The notes: generated by a model from the letters alone, not told the origin. 64,000 nt of DNA from Patagioenas fasciata (GCF_037038585.1 NC_092525.1:30096367-30160366), one strand, 5' to 3'. Shown: positions 34,891 through 48,300, counted from the stretch's first letter. Numbers and translations: made by a program.

Positions 34891-37334
34891 TATCGAATGT
34901 ATGTTGTTTGCCCAGAGAAAGAAACATAATGTCTACTATGCTGAGAAATGACTGAAGGTTCTGGAGCAGCCAATTTGTGTGCTGTTGGAAGGTGTCACAT
35001 TTAGGCTAACCCAAAGGGCTTCAAAAAAGATAAAACAATTAGAAAAAATACTAGATTAGCAATTTAGGAATATTCTAGGTATTTCCTTTATGGGTTTTCA
35101 GTACAGTGGCCACAGGCTTCAGGTCAGCCCAGTAGATGTTATGGAGCCAGAGAAACTGATCCTGCAGCCTGAGCAAGGGCTGATGCTGACCTGTCAGCTC
35201 TGCTCCACCCTTGGATTTGCTCTGCCTCTCTGGCCATGCTGTTCCTGCCAAATCCTGGGAATACATGATATTTTTTTTTGATCCGTGGTGTCTGGATGTG
35301 TAACAGCACCAGCCCTGGGCTACTGAGGTTGTCTCCAAGGCTGTTTGTTTTGATGAGGGACATATCCCCTCTCCCTTCTGGAATGCTGCGACCACTACAG
35401 TGTTTCTCTTTAGGGGGATGAAGAGTTGAGCCCATGACTAAAATCCATCACACCAGAGACGGAGTAGCTCCCAGCAGGTCTCAGAGGAGCTGGCAAACAA
35501 TTTTCTGGGCTCCCCTTTGGTTTCGGGGCTCCCTGGCAAGCCCAGCTTCCCCAAGGCCATGCACCCCAGGCACCGTGCCACGTGCCCCTGCATTGATGAT
35601 TTCTGGCTGTTGAGGGAAGAGCTTTGCAGTTTACCCCATCCAGCCCCTGTCTTCTACAGGTGATGAATACTTTGGTGCATAGATTAAAGAAAATTTAAGA
35701 AAAATTGGCTAGAGAAATTAGAAGTGCCTCAGGCGGCTTAAGTTGTAGAGCGACACATACAGTACTTAGCACCCTAGATTTCATTATTCTTAACAGCCTA
35801 ACTGGAGTTCTATTTTCACACATTAAATATTCTTGGATTTTTTTTTTCCCAATGAGCAGACATATGATTTTTTTCTCTGCCATCAACATGCATGTTTTGT
35901 CCTTTCAGAGACTTTCTTTAAATTGGAATACAGATTAGTTTTACCTGTGATTTAAAGAGCTCTGGTACTTGGTAAGGCCTTGATTTGTGTTTTTTATGGA
36001 AATGCATAGCTGTGGGGGCTATGGGCAGCTGCTCTCTGCTTAGCACTTCTGAGAGGAGAGCTGTGCAATACTGCACTATTTTCACGTCTCTTGGATTTCA
36101 CAGGCAATGTGAAATTTGACTGTTTGCCATGAAGAAACAGTGTTTCTTAAGTAGGGATGGGCATGCTCTTGTATTCTCCCAGACCTGGTCTGCAGACCCC
36201 TGACAGCAAGATGGGAAAGGAAATATCGAAGCCTACAAGAGGCAGGGACCAAACTACCAGGGCCAATTCTAATCTGCCTGCAGTACAGTCTAAGGTTGTA
36301 TAATTAGGAGACTTGTGATATTTGGGATTTTCGTCCGTCACTGGAAACATGGAGGATAAAAGACTTTCCCAGCAAGCCCTCTGGTAGGCAAAATGTCAGA
36401 TAAACTGCACACTGGGTGGTAATTTGCCAGAAAGCCGTTTGCTAGAGCAGACTGGGGGAAGCTGTGGGCAGCCAGCCTGGACAGTGAGTTTTGGTGTGTC
36501 CTGTCATGGGTTTTGGTGGGGTTGCCAGCATTGCCCTCGATATTATCTTCACATTTCCAGTTCTTGGGTTAAGACTCTGCCTAATGAAACCTTGTTCTTC
36601 AGGGCTTTGGTCAGGCACCTTCACAGTCCGGGAAGGTGAGTTTTGCATGCTCACATATTGACCTAGATCTTGCTGGGCTCTTTGTTTCCTCTGGTCTTTC
36701 TGAGGCCCTAGAGCCTTTCAAGGTGAGATTTGGGCAACGGAGATCTAATCAGCAGAGAAAGGAGCCCAGGGAGTCTGCTGGCTTACCAGATGTTGGTGTC
36801 TGTGGCTGGGGAGGCTGAGCAGCTTGCCAAGACTCCTCTGGTGTACTGTGTACATCCCCATGGACTGCAAATGAAGCTGAGAGCCATATGTGGGGCACCT
36901 AGGCTTAGGTGTCTTAGTGTGGGGCTGAATCCCATCCTTGGGACTCAATGCAGCTCCAAACCAGAGGGTCTACTGCTGCTTTGTCATTGCCTTGTGTGTC
37001 TTGCTGTCACCCAGCACTCCGGGCAGCGTGGGTCCCTGCTGCTGCAGTGCTCTCCTGCACTCAGGCACACCAGGCTGCTCCATGTGAAGTGGCAAGTGGC
37101 ACTAGGCATTTACAGGTAGGGACTCAAACCTGTCTTTAATTACCCCGGACTAGAGCCAGATGAGTGCTCTGGTGCAGAGTATCATCTTTCCTAAGATGAT
37201 CTTCAGATGTCTAGGTCCTACTGCTCATTAAATTTAATCCTCACCTGCTGGGGTGATCTGGACACATATCATCAAAATAATTCCTTGCTGTTGTAGGAGA
37301 CTTAGATATTACTGACAACTTTGTCATGTTCCCA
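34891..37334. other. Non-coding DNA, nothing recognised
   Basis: GC varies, higher at 35.1-35.6 and 36.4-37.1 kb. Open frames up to 129 codons (36730-37119) have no domain. No repeat family recognised. Confidence 0.55.
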
Positions 37335-37505
37335 GCTGGTGGAGCACAATTTAATCTGAGGACTTGAAATACTTTAGTCTAATGAAGTCTTTGAGTTTAT
37401 TTCATGGGTGAAATATAGTAACCTATATGGTACAAGAGGTCAAACTAGATGACTAATAGTCCCTTTTGGCCCTAAATTATGAAATTCACTGAATGATTTC
37501 TAATA
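37335..37505 (+). mobile_element. 3' end of an old CR1 LINE
   Basis: The words AGGTCAAACTAGATGA (37437-37452) and AGTCCCTTTTGGCCC (37458-37472) match the conserved 3' untranslated end of CR1 elements, where AGGTCAGACTAGATGAT precedes GGTCCCTTCTGGCC. They are followed by AAATTATGAAATTCACTGAA, a decayed form of the short terminal repeat. The preceding stretch (ATATAGTAACCTATATGGTAC) fits the same consensus. No coding part is left. It is much more diverged than the copy at 58.3 kb, so it is from an older subfamily. The 5' limit is uncertain. Confidence 0.7.
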
Positions 37506-38924
37506 ATGAATGCATTTGTAAAACTTGGATGCCCTCTCATGAATAGTCTGCAAACAGAAAAAAGACTTGTTTTATTAAGCAGACTGCAACAAACAGTTCT
37601 TCCAACTTTATGCAGACGTGTATTTTTGGATATTCTTTGGGGGAAAAAAAAAATCTACTGCAGCCAAATCTGCATAACCTGCAAGAAAAAAAAAAATCTG
37701 AAACAAAAGATAAATGTAGATTATGAAAGGTAGAGAATCAAGTTGGAATTCTGATGTAAATGTATGTCATTATCAGTAGAGATCATTTGTAAAGCACTAT
37801 TTTAACTTGAAAAGCTGAGAAATGGAATATTAAAGTGAAAGTCTTTTTACGTGTGCATTTAGAACAAAAGCTACCCTGTCACTAAAAATCATATATAACA
37901 GTTGGATGCGGGTTGTTGTTTTCAGTGTTTGGTTTGAACACAGTAAAGATGAACAAAATTAAAATGTGTTCATTGATGCATGAGGATGAAGTCAAGATCA
38001 GAAGTATAATTTCCTAATTTTTAGGTTTATTCAAAGACTCTTCCTTTGTATTAACTCCTACAGATGTTTAATGAATGCCTAAAACCAAACAGTGCTTCTC
38101 TCCCCCCCTCCCACTGTGTTCAATGCATTTCATACAGGTAACCTGTTAGAAAGAATATCTGGAAGGAGAGGAAGGCAAAATCAAAGCTGATGTATCAGAA
38201 CATCTACTGCATGTCTGAACACAATGAAATTTGAACTATGTGGGTGTATTCACTCATTTTAAAGAACATTCATTGATTTTAGTTTTATTATGTTTGGAAT
38301 TGTGGTATATTACACAAAGACCATTTTACTGATCTTTATGATTCCATAAAAGCCTACAACAACTTCTGTAAAACTGGTTGCGCTAGTTTTTTTTCTTTAT
38401 TTCTTCTGTTAGACTTTATGCTTAGCTCTAAGTATAATGAGCAGATAGAGGTTTGTCCTCATCTCACTGAAAACAACAGGACCATTGCTATGGACTCTCA
38501 GACATCCAGCTATGGGATGTGTCCTGGCCCATTCAACAGACATACCTGGTTTGGCCATGTGTGGAGCTGGTCTACAGACAGCATGAATCTAACATGAAAT
38601 TAACCTCTGGTAACCAGAAATACAGAGTGCTGAAAATGGGTATAAATATCCAGCAGATACAAGTTGGTAGAGATCCATGAGTGAATTTCCATGAGATCTC
38701 AGACATGCAATGTCCTGTTCTGACAAGACTCTCTCCTCCCACTGCACCTCTGACAGTCCACTTCCTGATGTACTCTCGGAAAGAAAGATAAGCGTGATAA
38801 AAATGTGAGCTAGTGTCCAAGCAAAACTATTAATCTTCCATTTTTCCTCAGAAATAAGTGAATTGTAGTCAAAGGAAAAGTAAGACACAATATCCAAGAA
38901 TGTCAAGTATAGCCAGGGAATGGT
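37506..38924. other. AT-rich non-coding DNA, nothing recognised
   Basis: Two A runs lie at about 37640 and 37690. Open frames up to 105 codons (minus, 38589-38906) have no domain. Confidence 0.6.
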
Positions 38925-39015
38925 AAGGACTTAGAGCAGGGGACTGGGAGTCCTGAGAGTTGGGATCTATTTATAACTCTGTAGAGATCGCACTGTGTGG
39001 ACTTGGACAAAGTGC
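38925..39015 (+). mobile_element. MIR-type SINE fragment
   Basis: GGGGACTGGGAGTCCTGAGA, then GTTGGGATCTATTTATAACTCTG, then CACTGTGTGGACTTGGACAAAG follow the order of the MIR core and its amniote relatives, in which GACTGGGAGTCAGGA precedes a TGGGTTC...CTCTG segment and CTGTGTGACCTTGGGCAAG. Plus orientation, opposite to the fragment at 31.86 kb. Strongly diverged; the 3' part after about 39015 is no longer readable. Confidence 0.6.
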
Positions 39016-39836
39016 TCTGGATTGATGTGAATATCAGTAGCGATACATAAGACCCCTGTTGGCTTCCACCAGCTTTGAAGTACGTTTGAACCAGACTTCA
39101 GTGGCTTAGTACGTACTGTACTACCTGCTCCTGTTCTCCCAGCTGAAGTGCAGACCACCGGTGTGGAGCTGTCAGGCCAAAGCTTTTTCTCTCTGGGACC
39201 CAGAGGAGGCAGAACAAGGGTTCAATGTAGTGGACAGAAAGGTTTGGTGCAGAGGGACTGGACTTGCCTTCTGACGTGAGGTGACACCTCCTGAGCCTTC
39301 CTCTCTCTTCTGCAAGGAGCTGGCAGTCAGGAGGGCCTCAGCACCAGGCACTGCTGGGTCTGCACCCAGCCACATCCATTGTCCCTTTCTTCTAAAGGTG
39401 GATGAGCTGCGCCTCCAGGTACAGCCAAGGCTTGGAATGTGTCACTCTTGAGGGAAGAGACCTCACCTGCTTGGGCGCTCCTGCCCTCGAGTGCCCAGGG
39501 CAGTTCTCTGGGCCAGCAGGGACTGTTGGACGCACTGAGACATGACAGTTAACCCTTCTGTGCCTGTTAGCTAGTACTTGCGAGGAAGTTTGGTAGGACA
39601 GGGATACTATGCAGCTAGAAGCCAGAGAGGGTTAAAGGCCAGTTGGTACCAGAAACGTGTGGATCACCAGTGTAAGCTGCACCTTCCAACCTGCTGTTCA
39701 TGGCTGTGAAGCTGCAACTGGTTTTCTTTTCTGTGAGTGAGGTTTCACACTATGGTTTCATTTCACCTGATGGATGAGACATCTTTCCTGTAGTAAGATG
39801 GATAGGCAGTGTATCATCCTGGCTACATTTTTTCAG
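39016..39836. other. Non-coding DNA, nothing recognised
   Basis: Moderate GC; short open frames only. No repeat family recognised. Confidence 0.6.
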
Positions 39837-39932
39837 GGGTGTTTTTAACCCACAGATTTGAGCTTTTTTTGAGTGTTTTGAAGTTTTAACCCACAGGGTT
39901 TTTTAGGGTGTTTTTAGCCCACAGGTTTTCCA
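39837..39932 (+). repeat. 33-bp minisatellite, three imperfect copies
   Basis: Each copy carries TTTTTA(A/G)CCCACAG: unit 1 at 39837-39870, unit 2 at 39871-39905, unit 3 at 39906-39932. The units end in T-rich spacers starting GAGTGTTTT or GGGTGTTTTT. Copies differ by several bases. Confidence 0.85.
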
Positions 39933-41869
39933 CAAGGACCCACTTTTCACTCATATTCCGTATTGTTAGGTGATAACAACCAAACCGTGCTACATCCAAA
40001 CTCCTAAGCATTGAGGCAAAAAAGATTTCCTGGGGAAGTGAGCTTACAGTCTAATTAGTTGATGGTGTTTCTCCTTGGGCAGTTTGTATCTGCGAATCGA
40101 AGGTTCAGGTGAGTTAAGTACTGGCTTTCACCACAACGAGCACTCAGAGCTCAGCTAAAGTCAGTCAAACCCCAGGCTGCCCAGACCCTGCCTTGTGTGG
40201 CCTGTTAACTGACAACTATGAAGAAGGAGACCTTAAAATTGTTGCTGTTATTACTGATCCCAGCTGGAGAAATTTCAGTGTAAGAAATAAGCTCATGTTT
40301 AAAGAGATTGCTCTCTAATCCTGGTGTGTTTCAAAAACCTGGGTGAGATTTAGTTAAATCCATGAAGGAGAAGAGAGATGAAATTCTAACCTCGATATCC
40401 ACAAAATTCCTAAACCAAAATGGGCATTGCATGATCTTTAATGAGCTTATCTTAATCTCACAGACATGCCAACACGTGTGCACAGCATCTGCGTTTCGCA
40501 AGGAGGTGTTGCACGCTGGGAAACTGGGTGACATATTGGTGTGCTGGGGATGCCCATGGCTGGACATCAGTAAACCTGTACTGGCATGGTAAGTGCCTGA
40601 CTTGTTCTTCTTTCTGTTGTCAGCTAAACACAAGTCTTTGTTCAGCTAGCAAGCTGGGACCATTGGGGTTTGGGATAGAGGGGACGCAGGGGCTGACAGT
40701 GTTCTGTGTGGCAGATCAGGCTGCAGGAAGGAGCTGCGTGGGGCAGCAATGGCTTCCCTGCTTCCTTACTGGCAACTGCATGCAGAGTCATGATTAATTA
40801 TCACCCAGATTGCTGCTATTGACAGTCTCAACTGAATTTCTGTGTGGAGAGACGTGGCCTAAGAAGGAAAGTTTATGGGTTTGGTACACAAACCTCCTGG
40901 TTCAAAGGGCAGTGTTGGCAACGTAAGCATTGGGGGTGAGGAAGCCCAATGCTTCAGCATTCCTGGTGTGCTGCCATGCTGTTCTTTATCTTTCCCAATT
41001 AACTTTTGGAGTGCTCTTACTACAGCAGCACCAGTTCAGTAGCTGCATGGGGGAAGCTGGCAGCTCTGATGCAACAGCACAGCAACATGCTTCCACTAGA
41101 TTTTTCCAAAAAAAGACTCTTCAGGCTTCAGCCAGAACTTATTGGTGACTTCTTGTATGTGAACAGGTCTCTTTCAAGACTCTAAGCTGCATTGTTCAAA
41201 AATGTCCCATTTAACCCCAAAACAATGAAGTTGAGGGCTGTGTGTTTGCATTAACTAACTTGTTAATGAATTCTTCACTACCACTTTCTTCCACACATTG
41301 TCAAAATGAGGAGCTCATGCTTCAGGGGGAGTCTGGGTCATCCTAACTAGAGTCTTTCAACTTTGCCTGTTTTGAAACAATCCAATTGGTTTTGTTTTGT
41401 TTTCTTATGCAGACTGCTGCTGATTAGCCTCCACTTTCTGAAGTAGTTTCATTACTACATGGGTTTAGTGTGCACAGGGTGCTCACTTTCCTTTTACAGG
41501 TGTTCTTGGTGTTTTTGCCACAGACTCTACGTAATTTTGCTTAATTTTGGACAAGCAATCCTGGCTTCTGTGACAAATACACATATCTGAGGTGATACAG
41601 CCAGTAGCATAATCTGTAAAAACGTCAGAACTGTTGCATGTGTGAATTATGTTCTCAGACTGGCCTTGGTTTGCAGATACAGTCAGAAGCTGAGCTTGTG
41701 AGTGCTGTACAAAGCGAGACTCTCATCTTCATGTAGACAGCTCCCATGGCTGAAAACTTTCCAGTTTCCTTTTCCCATCTGGGAATACCACAGTAGTCCA
41801 TGACTGCCTGAGAAGTCAGATAGGAAAGTCCTGGTGCAAATTCTATTAAGCAGTTTTCTATGGTGTGGA
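39933..41869. other. Non-coding DNA, nothing recognised
   Basis: Unique sequence; open frames up to 100 codons (minus, 40331-40633) overlap plus-strand frames and have no domain. Confidence 0.6.
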
Positions 41870-41926
41870 GGTTTTGTTGATTGGTTGGGGTTTTTTTTGT
41901 TGGTGTTTGTTTTCTTTTTTTTTTTG
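41870..41926. repeat. T/G-rich low-complexity tract
   Basis: GTTTTGTTGATTGGTTGGGG, a T run, GTTGGTGTTTGTTTTC and a second T run. Same type and orientation as the tracts at 0.8, 11.0, 20.1 and 54.2 kb. Confidence 0.8.
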
Positions 41927-44689
41927 GACAACATTGTCCTTTGCGTTAACCTGTGCTCTTCCAAAGGCATGATGTTATCAAGAGCATTAGAAGGTAATGT
42001 TTGTGTTAACAAAGATTCAAATACCCTCTGGCTTTTAGCCGCAGCTTCGCACCCACATTTACTTGTTCCCAGATTTTTGCATCTGACTATATTTTACTGC
42101 TGGCGTGAATGTCAAGATGTAGCCATTTAGCTCACTGATTTGTGGGAGCAATGAGGTAATTTTATGCCTGGGCCCTCTCACTCGTACCTGCCAGCAATGC
42201 AGAGGCAGTCTTTCCTAATCAGGCATTAAAAGTTCTTGATTAATCTCTGACTTTGTTGGAGCCATTCCAGATTTAAGTCAGTATAATTCATTTCAGAATC
42301 AGACCCATTTAGTGTTTTCTAGTGAGTAATATACTGTGTCATTCTTCTGCTCTTAAGGATTTCTAAAATCATGGAAGGATTGACGCAGACCTAGGAAATG
42401 CATGGTTCTTCTGACTCCACTGGCACCTTCTCTCCCAATTCCTGACTTTTGGAGATTTGTCTCTAGGTGAAATTTCTTTTTTTCAATTTATTTCTGTGTT
42501 GTGCTAGAAGCATTAACAAATGGTGAAGTGTGATACTGTCAAACCAGTTCTCTGTGTGGCCAGGCAATCAGGACAGAAATAATTAACACAGAAAATGGCC
42601 TGCCAGTATCCCGCTGAATGAAATTGGAAGGAGTTCAAATACAAAAAGATTTTTTAGCTTACTACTTCTAAGCTACACGTAGCAATAGCCATTTGGAAGG
42701 ACAACTGCCAGCTTCCATTTCAGATTGCTTGACAGCACTAACTAGAGCACTAAGAGCATCGCTCCATTTCAGCAAGTGCCTCTAGCCACATTCGGGGTGC
42801 AGAGAAGTATTTTCAGACAGGAGACCAGAGGAGAGGACCGGGTGCTGCTCTGATGCAGTGTAAGAGGGTGAGCTCCTCTGAACACGGGAGGAAATGTGCC
42901 ATGAGAAGGGCCTCTGGTTTCCAGCCTGCCCGGCAGCTGCTCATGATGCCCTGGCTGTGTGGGGACCCCCTGTTGCCCTGAGTGCCAGCTCCTTCCTCAC
43001 TACTGCCTCCCGCCACCTCCCTGGCCCTGTTTGCCCAAGGATATCACCAAGCAGAGATGGTGGTTGGGCTCATGGGCACAGCCACACACCTTAGCCCTGG
43101 CTGTGTCACAGCGCCTGTGCCTGTAGGGTGACACAGGGGAGGGACTCAGGCAACTCTCTGAAGACTGCTCTCCCTTTCCTTTTTCTTCCTGTTTCAAAGA
43201 CAGATGATGCAGCATGAAACAGAACAAATGGTGGCTGTATCAACTAAGAAATCTTCCTTAGAAGCAGGGATGTCTCCTGCTGGAGAGGTGATGTCAGGTG
43301 ATGATCTTTTCTTCTACTATTGTATCGACTGAGCATCCACAGCCAGGTTGAAGCCATGTATTTGTATGACACCACTGTCTTTTAGTTCATTTCTCTGGCT
43401 TTCCCTCCCATCATGCTTGCAGAGCCATCCTGCTTCAGCAAGATACAATGCAGGGAGTAAGGAAATAAGGCAGAACCATAGTGCTTTACTTGCTGTAAAC
43501 TGGGTATGTAGACTGATACAACTGCAGCTGTACAAACTAAAATTACGTCTGTCCTGGCAAGCACAGAAGCCGCCAAGTGCCTTTTGTGCCCTACAATTAG
43601 CAGTGCATTGCTTTGTTTCACATCTGCCTACATCAGGAACATACTTGGTGCTTTCAGTATTTTCAGAAACAACAAATTAGTAGATGAATAGGAGAAACAA
43701 GGGAAGAAAAAATTAAAAGTATCAAGCCTCTGAAATGGTTTTCCTTTGGAAATTGTTCAGACTGGTGGGCTGGGATGCCTGTGGCAAGACTGTGTTACTC
43801 CACAGTGCCTGCCAGTTTGCATGCACAATGAATTGCACAGTATTTCTCCCAGGATCTCTAATTCTGCCTTCTCACCCTTAATGATCCTGAGATGGTCCAC
43901 TTGTACCTCTACCACTCATGTATGCCATGGACAAGCTATTACCCTAAGGTCTTACAGACCATGACATACTCTGTAAGGCCAACTGGACACCTGAAGAGAA
44001 ATAATGCATAGCTTCTGCATAGCACTTTTGATGTTTACAGGTAAGTCTTGCCCTTCCTTTTACTTTTGCTCTGATGTTCATCCTATTGAACCTGAAAATA
44101 ATGATCAGCCTCCACTCTCTTTTGTGGAGAGGAGTCACGATGGTGATCTGAGGAGAGAGGAAGGAGCACTGGGATCTATTTGATTATTAACTGCAGAAAA
44201 TGGCTTTATTGGCTCCTTGTGAAAACAGTGTTTCTCAATGATGTTCCCTCACTTGCTTCCTATCAGACAAGATCTGTCGTCAAGGTCTGGGGAGCCTTGC
44301 CTCTTCCCAGAGGCAGGTGTGGCTTGAGACAGTTTATGAAAATAGCACCACAGTTATTACAAAGAATTTGACTTGAGGTTTTTCTATTACTTCCATCATG
44401 TCTCTTTTTTCAAATTTGTACTGAATACATGTATTTGATTTTCCTCATGCATCCTGAATTCAGGTTTTAAAGCTGACCTTGCTTAATTTGACCTTATCTA
44501 TCTAATTTATCACAGGCCTGTGTTTCTAAACAATGTTAAATGGAGTACATATCCTTGTATCTTCCCAAGTAACTAAGTCTCCTGCAAAATTCAAACCATT
44601 AAAAGTGAGGGTGATAGAAGCTCCAAGAAATGAGTGAACTTAATATAAATATTCATAATCATGTCAATTCTACTTTTTAAACAATTTCT
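41927..44689. other. Non-coding DNA, with one possible ancient repeat trace
   Basis: At 42264-42306 the words CCAGATTTAAGTCAGTATAA and CAGAATCAGACCC resemble the CCAGATTTACACCAGTGTAA...CAGAATCTGGCCC motif I associate with old repeats in reptile and bird DNA; this is weak. The rest is unique sequence, with GC-richer DNA at 42.8-43.2 kb and no convincing exon. Confidence 0.45.
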
Positions 44690-45340
44690 GAAATGTTAGT
44701 TTGCTCTAACGGCTGGTCAGAAGCACAAAGGTTAGGTTAAGCTTCCTTCGTTAATGGTTTGGCTCAATGCACCCAGCAGTATAATGTATTTTATCAGTGA
44801 GGGAAATTATATTGGTTTAAGAGGTTTCATGTAACAGTCATATCCTGGCCAAATGTAATTTTGAAAACAATCAGGGCCATTATGCCTCACACAGAAAGAA
44901 AGATAAAGACAGATAGCTGTATATGGGTTTTTAATAAGTAATTCACCCTGGGTCTTGAAACATCAGATTGCCAAGTAATATTATTAATGTATAAGCATGT
45001 TGGTAAAATCATGTATTCTTTCCCATTGGTTGACTATAGATATGTTTCTGATGCAAATATCATGTAAGTGTATTGAATCCAAGCTATGTAAATAGACTAT
45101 ATAGTACATCCATCAAGCAGTTGACTTGATTATTCCACACGCTAAAGAGCATTTTCTGACATCAATCTACATTCTGCCTAAATAGAACATTTTTCACCAA
45201 TGATATTATGCATCATTTACTGTATATTTGATACTAATTGTTCAGCATATCAATCACCTGTCACTCTGGGAGTTTAGTGATCACTGCAACTGGTCCAGGC
45301 AACTTGTAATTTAGAGGCAGTTGGCTACTCGATGTCTGTA
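44690..45340. other. Candidate conserved non-coding block
   Basis: About 650 bp of AT-rich, repeat-free DNA with an inverted CCAAT box (ATTGG, 45025-45029), an exact octamer (ATGCAAAT, 45051-45058) and several homeodomain cores (AATAAGTAATTC, GATACTAATTG). Long repeat-free AT-rich stretches with such motifs are typical of developmental enhancers, but conservation has not been tested. Confidence 0.35.
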
Positions 45341-48300
45341 GTAGTGGACCGAGATTTCCTGGATGGTGCTGAAATCTTGCCCTGGGCAGGCAGCACAGAG
45401 AGAAGAGTTAAGTGGTAAGGGCCTGACAAATCAGTGCTTGAAAAGGAAAAAAAGACACCAGTTTGATCCTCATAGAGATTAGACTATGACAGTACACAAA
45501 ACCACTAAAAATAATGACAGATGTCAGTTACTTCTTCTCTGCCTTTCTACGTGGAAGCAGATTTTTATTCAAGGCTCAGGATGAGGACTGACCAGCACAA
45601 TGGGAGGATGGGGAGAGATGCACTATACCATTTTGTTCTTCTCTTGCAGAACTATTTAAAAAGAAGGGAGATATCCAGGGAAAGGAGGTCTTTATTTTTG
45701 CATGCAGAGTCTGCACACATGGCAATCAGTTACCTGTCAAAGGACAATTGTATCAATAGCTAAAGGATGTGGGTCTAACTATCAGAGCAGTTTCAACTGC
45801 TTGATAAAATAGGATCTGTTTTAATATAAACATGTTGAACTCTGATCAATTTTAAACATCTACTTCATATATGAAAATGTAGAGATTTTAAAATAAATTT
45901 AACTGCAGCTGGAGGGGGGCTGTTAATATTGACTGTTCTGTATCTGTCACAGCACATACATTATTGAACTAGAAAACCACTGGAAGCAAAGGATTCAGAA
46001 ATAGGAGAAGAATATATTGATTTAATCATTGCATTCTTTCAGCAGTTCCTTTACGACATTTTTTACAGTATGGAGCGTGGGCTGCTTACTTGCCACACAC
46101 TTTATTCACCAAGCAGGTTATGCCTTTACTGTATTTCACTTTATAAACCCTTTGTGTTCCAGCCTTTCCCCTCTCTAGACCATCAAAGCTCTTATCCAGG
46201 TTCTCCTCCTCTCCCAGCTCAACTTGCCATCGTCTCTTTCCCCCCGTGGCTGTCACAGTCGTCCCCCTCAAGCCTGTTCTACCATCAGCCTCCAAACCCT
46301 GCCTTGCCTCCTGGCCCTCATGAGCTGGGCACCAGCTTGCCCTTGGTCCCTGTGGAGGCTTCCCCCACCTAGCACCCATACTTAAAATTCACCCCATTGC
46401 TGTTCCCTCTTGGCCACAACATTGCCACCCCGATATACACAGCATGAAAATTTTTGGAAAGATACCTCAAGCTGCTAGCTTTACCCCTCTCCAAATCTTT
46501 GCTGGAGCCTCAGGGGTGCTGACAGGCCTGCTCCCCAGTCGGGGAGGCTTCGGGGCACGACTAGGGCAGCCAAACGTGGAGGGACTGCACTGAGATGCCT
46601 GCAGCAACAGGGGAGGAGGGGCAGATTGACATTGCTTTGCCATAAACAGGAAATTTTCTGGAAAATGCTATCTAAGGGGAATCAAAACTGTTAACAAATT
46701 AGGGTCAGACCCAATAAATTTTCAGCCAAGGAAAAAGTATCTGTGAAGTGGCAGGTGGCAAGAGATTTTGAAAACCTTGAGACAATTCACTCTGACATTT
46801 CAACAAAATAAGCCTGTTGACTCTTTGCTTTGAAATGTGTTTCTCAATTCCAAACTGAACTGAAGGAAGAGAAAAAAATATGGAAAAAGATTAAAATAAC
46901 CCCAAACTTTAAGCAACATTTTGTCTTGGATTGAATGACAAGATCTGACTGATCTGTGTTTACCCCATGGGCTTTTTCAGTCACAGAACTCGAGGTTGTG
47001 TTCTTTTCCCAGCTCCGCTTGAGGAGCCACTGGTGACATGCACCAACTGTACTGACTGTACAGACTGGCTGTTTCTTTCGCAGCCTGACCCCTAAACTTT
47101 AGTCATCTGTCTCCACTCCTTCCCTGTGTTTTGCCCTTTTCTTAGGAAACCAGCTCTTTCAGATGAAAGTTACCATCTCCTTACTGAAGGACTGTGTGTT
47201 AACTCAACCAACTGGTCCAAAATCACTAATACAAAAAAAAAAAGAAAAAAAAAAGTGAGAAGAGATATTAGCAGTCTCTCAATGACTTTGCTTTTCTCAA
47301 AGGCGTGATCCTATGCTGCTTATATGGGTACGTGGTCTCTCTCCTGCTCCAGGAATTGGCAACCTCGGAGGTGGCGGCTGTCCATGTTTCTCATGAATTC
47401 CTGACTCTGGGGTCCCAGATTTCTCCAAAAGGCTTCTCCAAGTCATTCTGAGGACATCTATGACCCATCATCAAGCAAGTCAAGGAAATTCTCATATTCA
47501 GGAATAGAATTGCCTTGCCTGTGTATGTTTTGCTTTGGATCTTTTCAGCTGTCATTGTGGAGACCTTCTTCCCAGGGGTTATTTATAAAAGATGCTTTGA
47601 TTGAGGCGGCATGTGGTTGTACGCGTGTCAGATAGTGCACACAGTGCCGCCCCCGCAGCGGCTTCTTCCTTCGCTCTGCTCTCTCCTCCCATCCTCTGCA
47701 CAGTGCCTTGCTGTCCCCTTCATCTCTGCCTCCTGGCTCCCTCCCTCCCACCCGCTGTCTCAGTCTTCCAACAGTGGAGCACTTTGCTGGATCTGCAGCT
47801 GTTTTGGGAGGGAGAGACTGTGTAGTAGCAGCTGCGGTAGCAGTTGTAGTAGCGAATTACATGAGGATACAGATTATCTGAGCACTTGTTTCAGGGAGGT
47901 ACAGCTTATCTAAGATGTAGACTTTGCATAAGCAGTATGGAAATGACAGCAGCTCAGCATGACACTGCTGCATTGGTTTATTATTTGGGCCCTTCCGTGC
48001 CAGGGTGACATGGGCTGTGGGGGGAGGTGGGTGTAGCGGGGGTGGAGGCTGCAGGCAGCAGCCCTGCCTGCACCTCTGCCTGCCCAGCTGGCCCCGTGCA
48101 TGGCCACAGCACCAGGAGTAGCCAGTTTAAGCTCCTCAGGGCAGGAAATGTTTCCCTTACTCACCCATGAAGTATCATGCAGAGCAGCAGTGGTTTATAA
48201 ATAATAGATGTTGAGAAAACACTCAGGAAAAAATCCCCTGCAGAATATGTGCAGCGAAACGTTACTGAGGCATCCCTGAGACTGCTGGAGCCACGGGCAC

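Noticed and set aside
35090..35290. Possible exon after a TTTTCAG acceptor-like site
   Set aside because: The reading frame has no known protein words, no clear donor site and no partner exons nearby.
46080..46400. C-rich open frames on both strands
   Set aside because: Conflicting frames with no domain; composition only.
47100..47254. A-rich run as a retrocopy tail
   Set aside because: The upstream sequence has no recognisable mRNA-like content.
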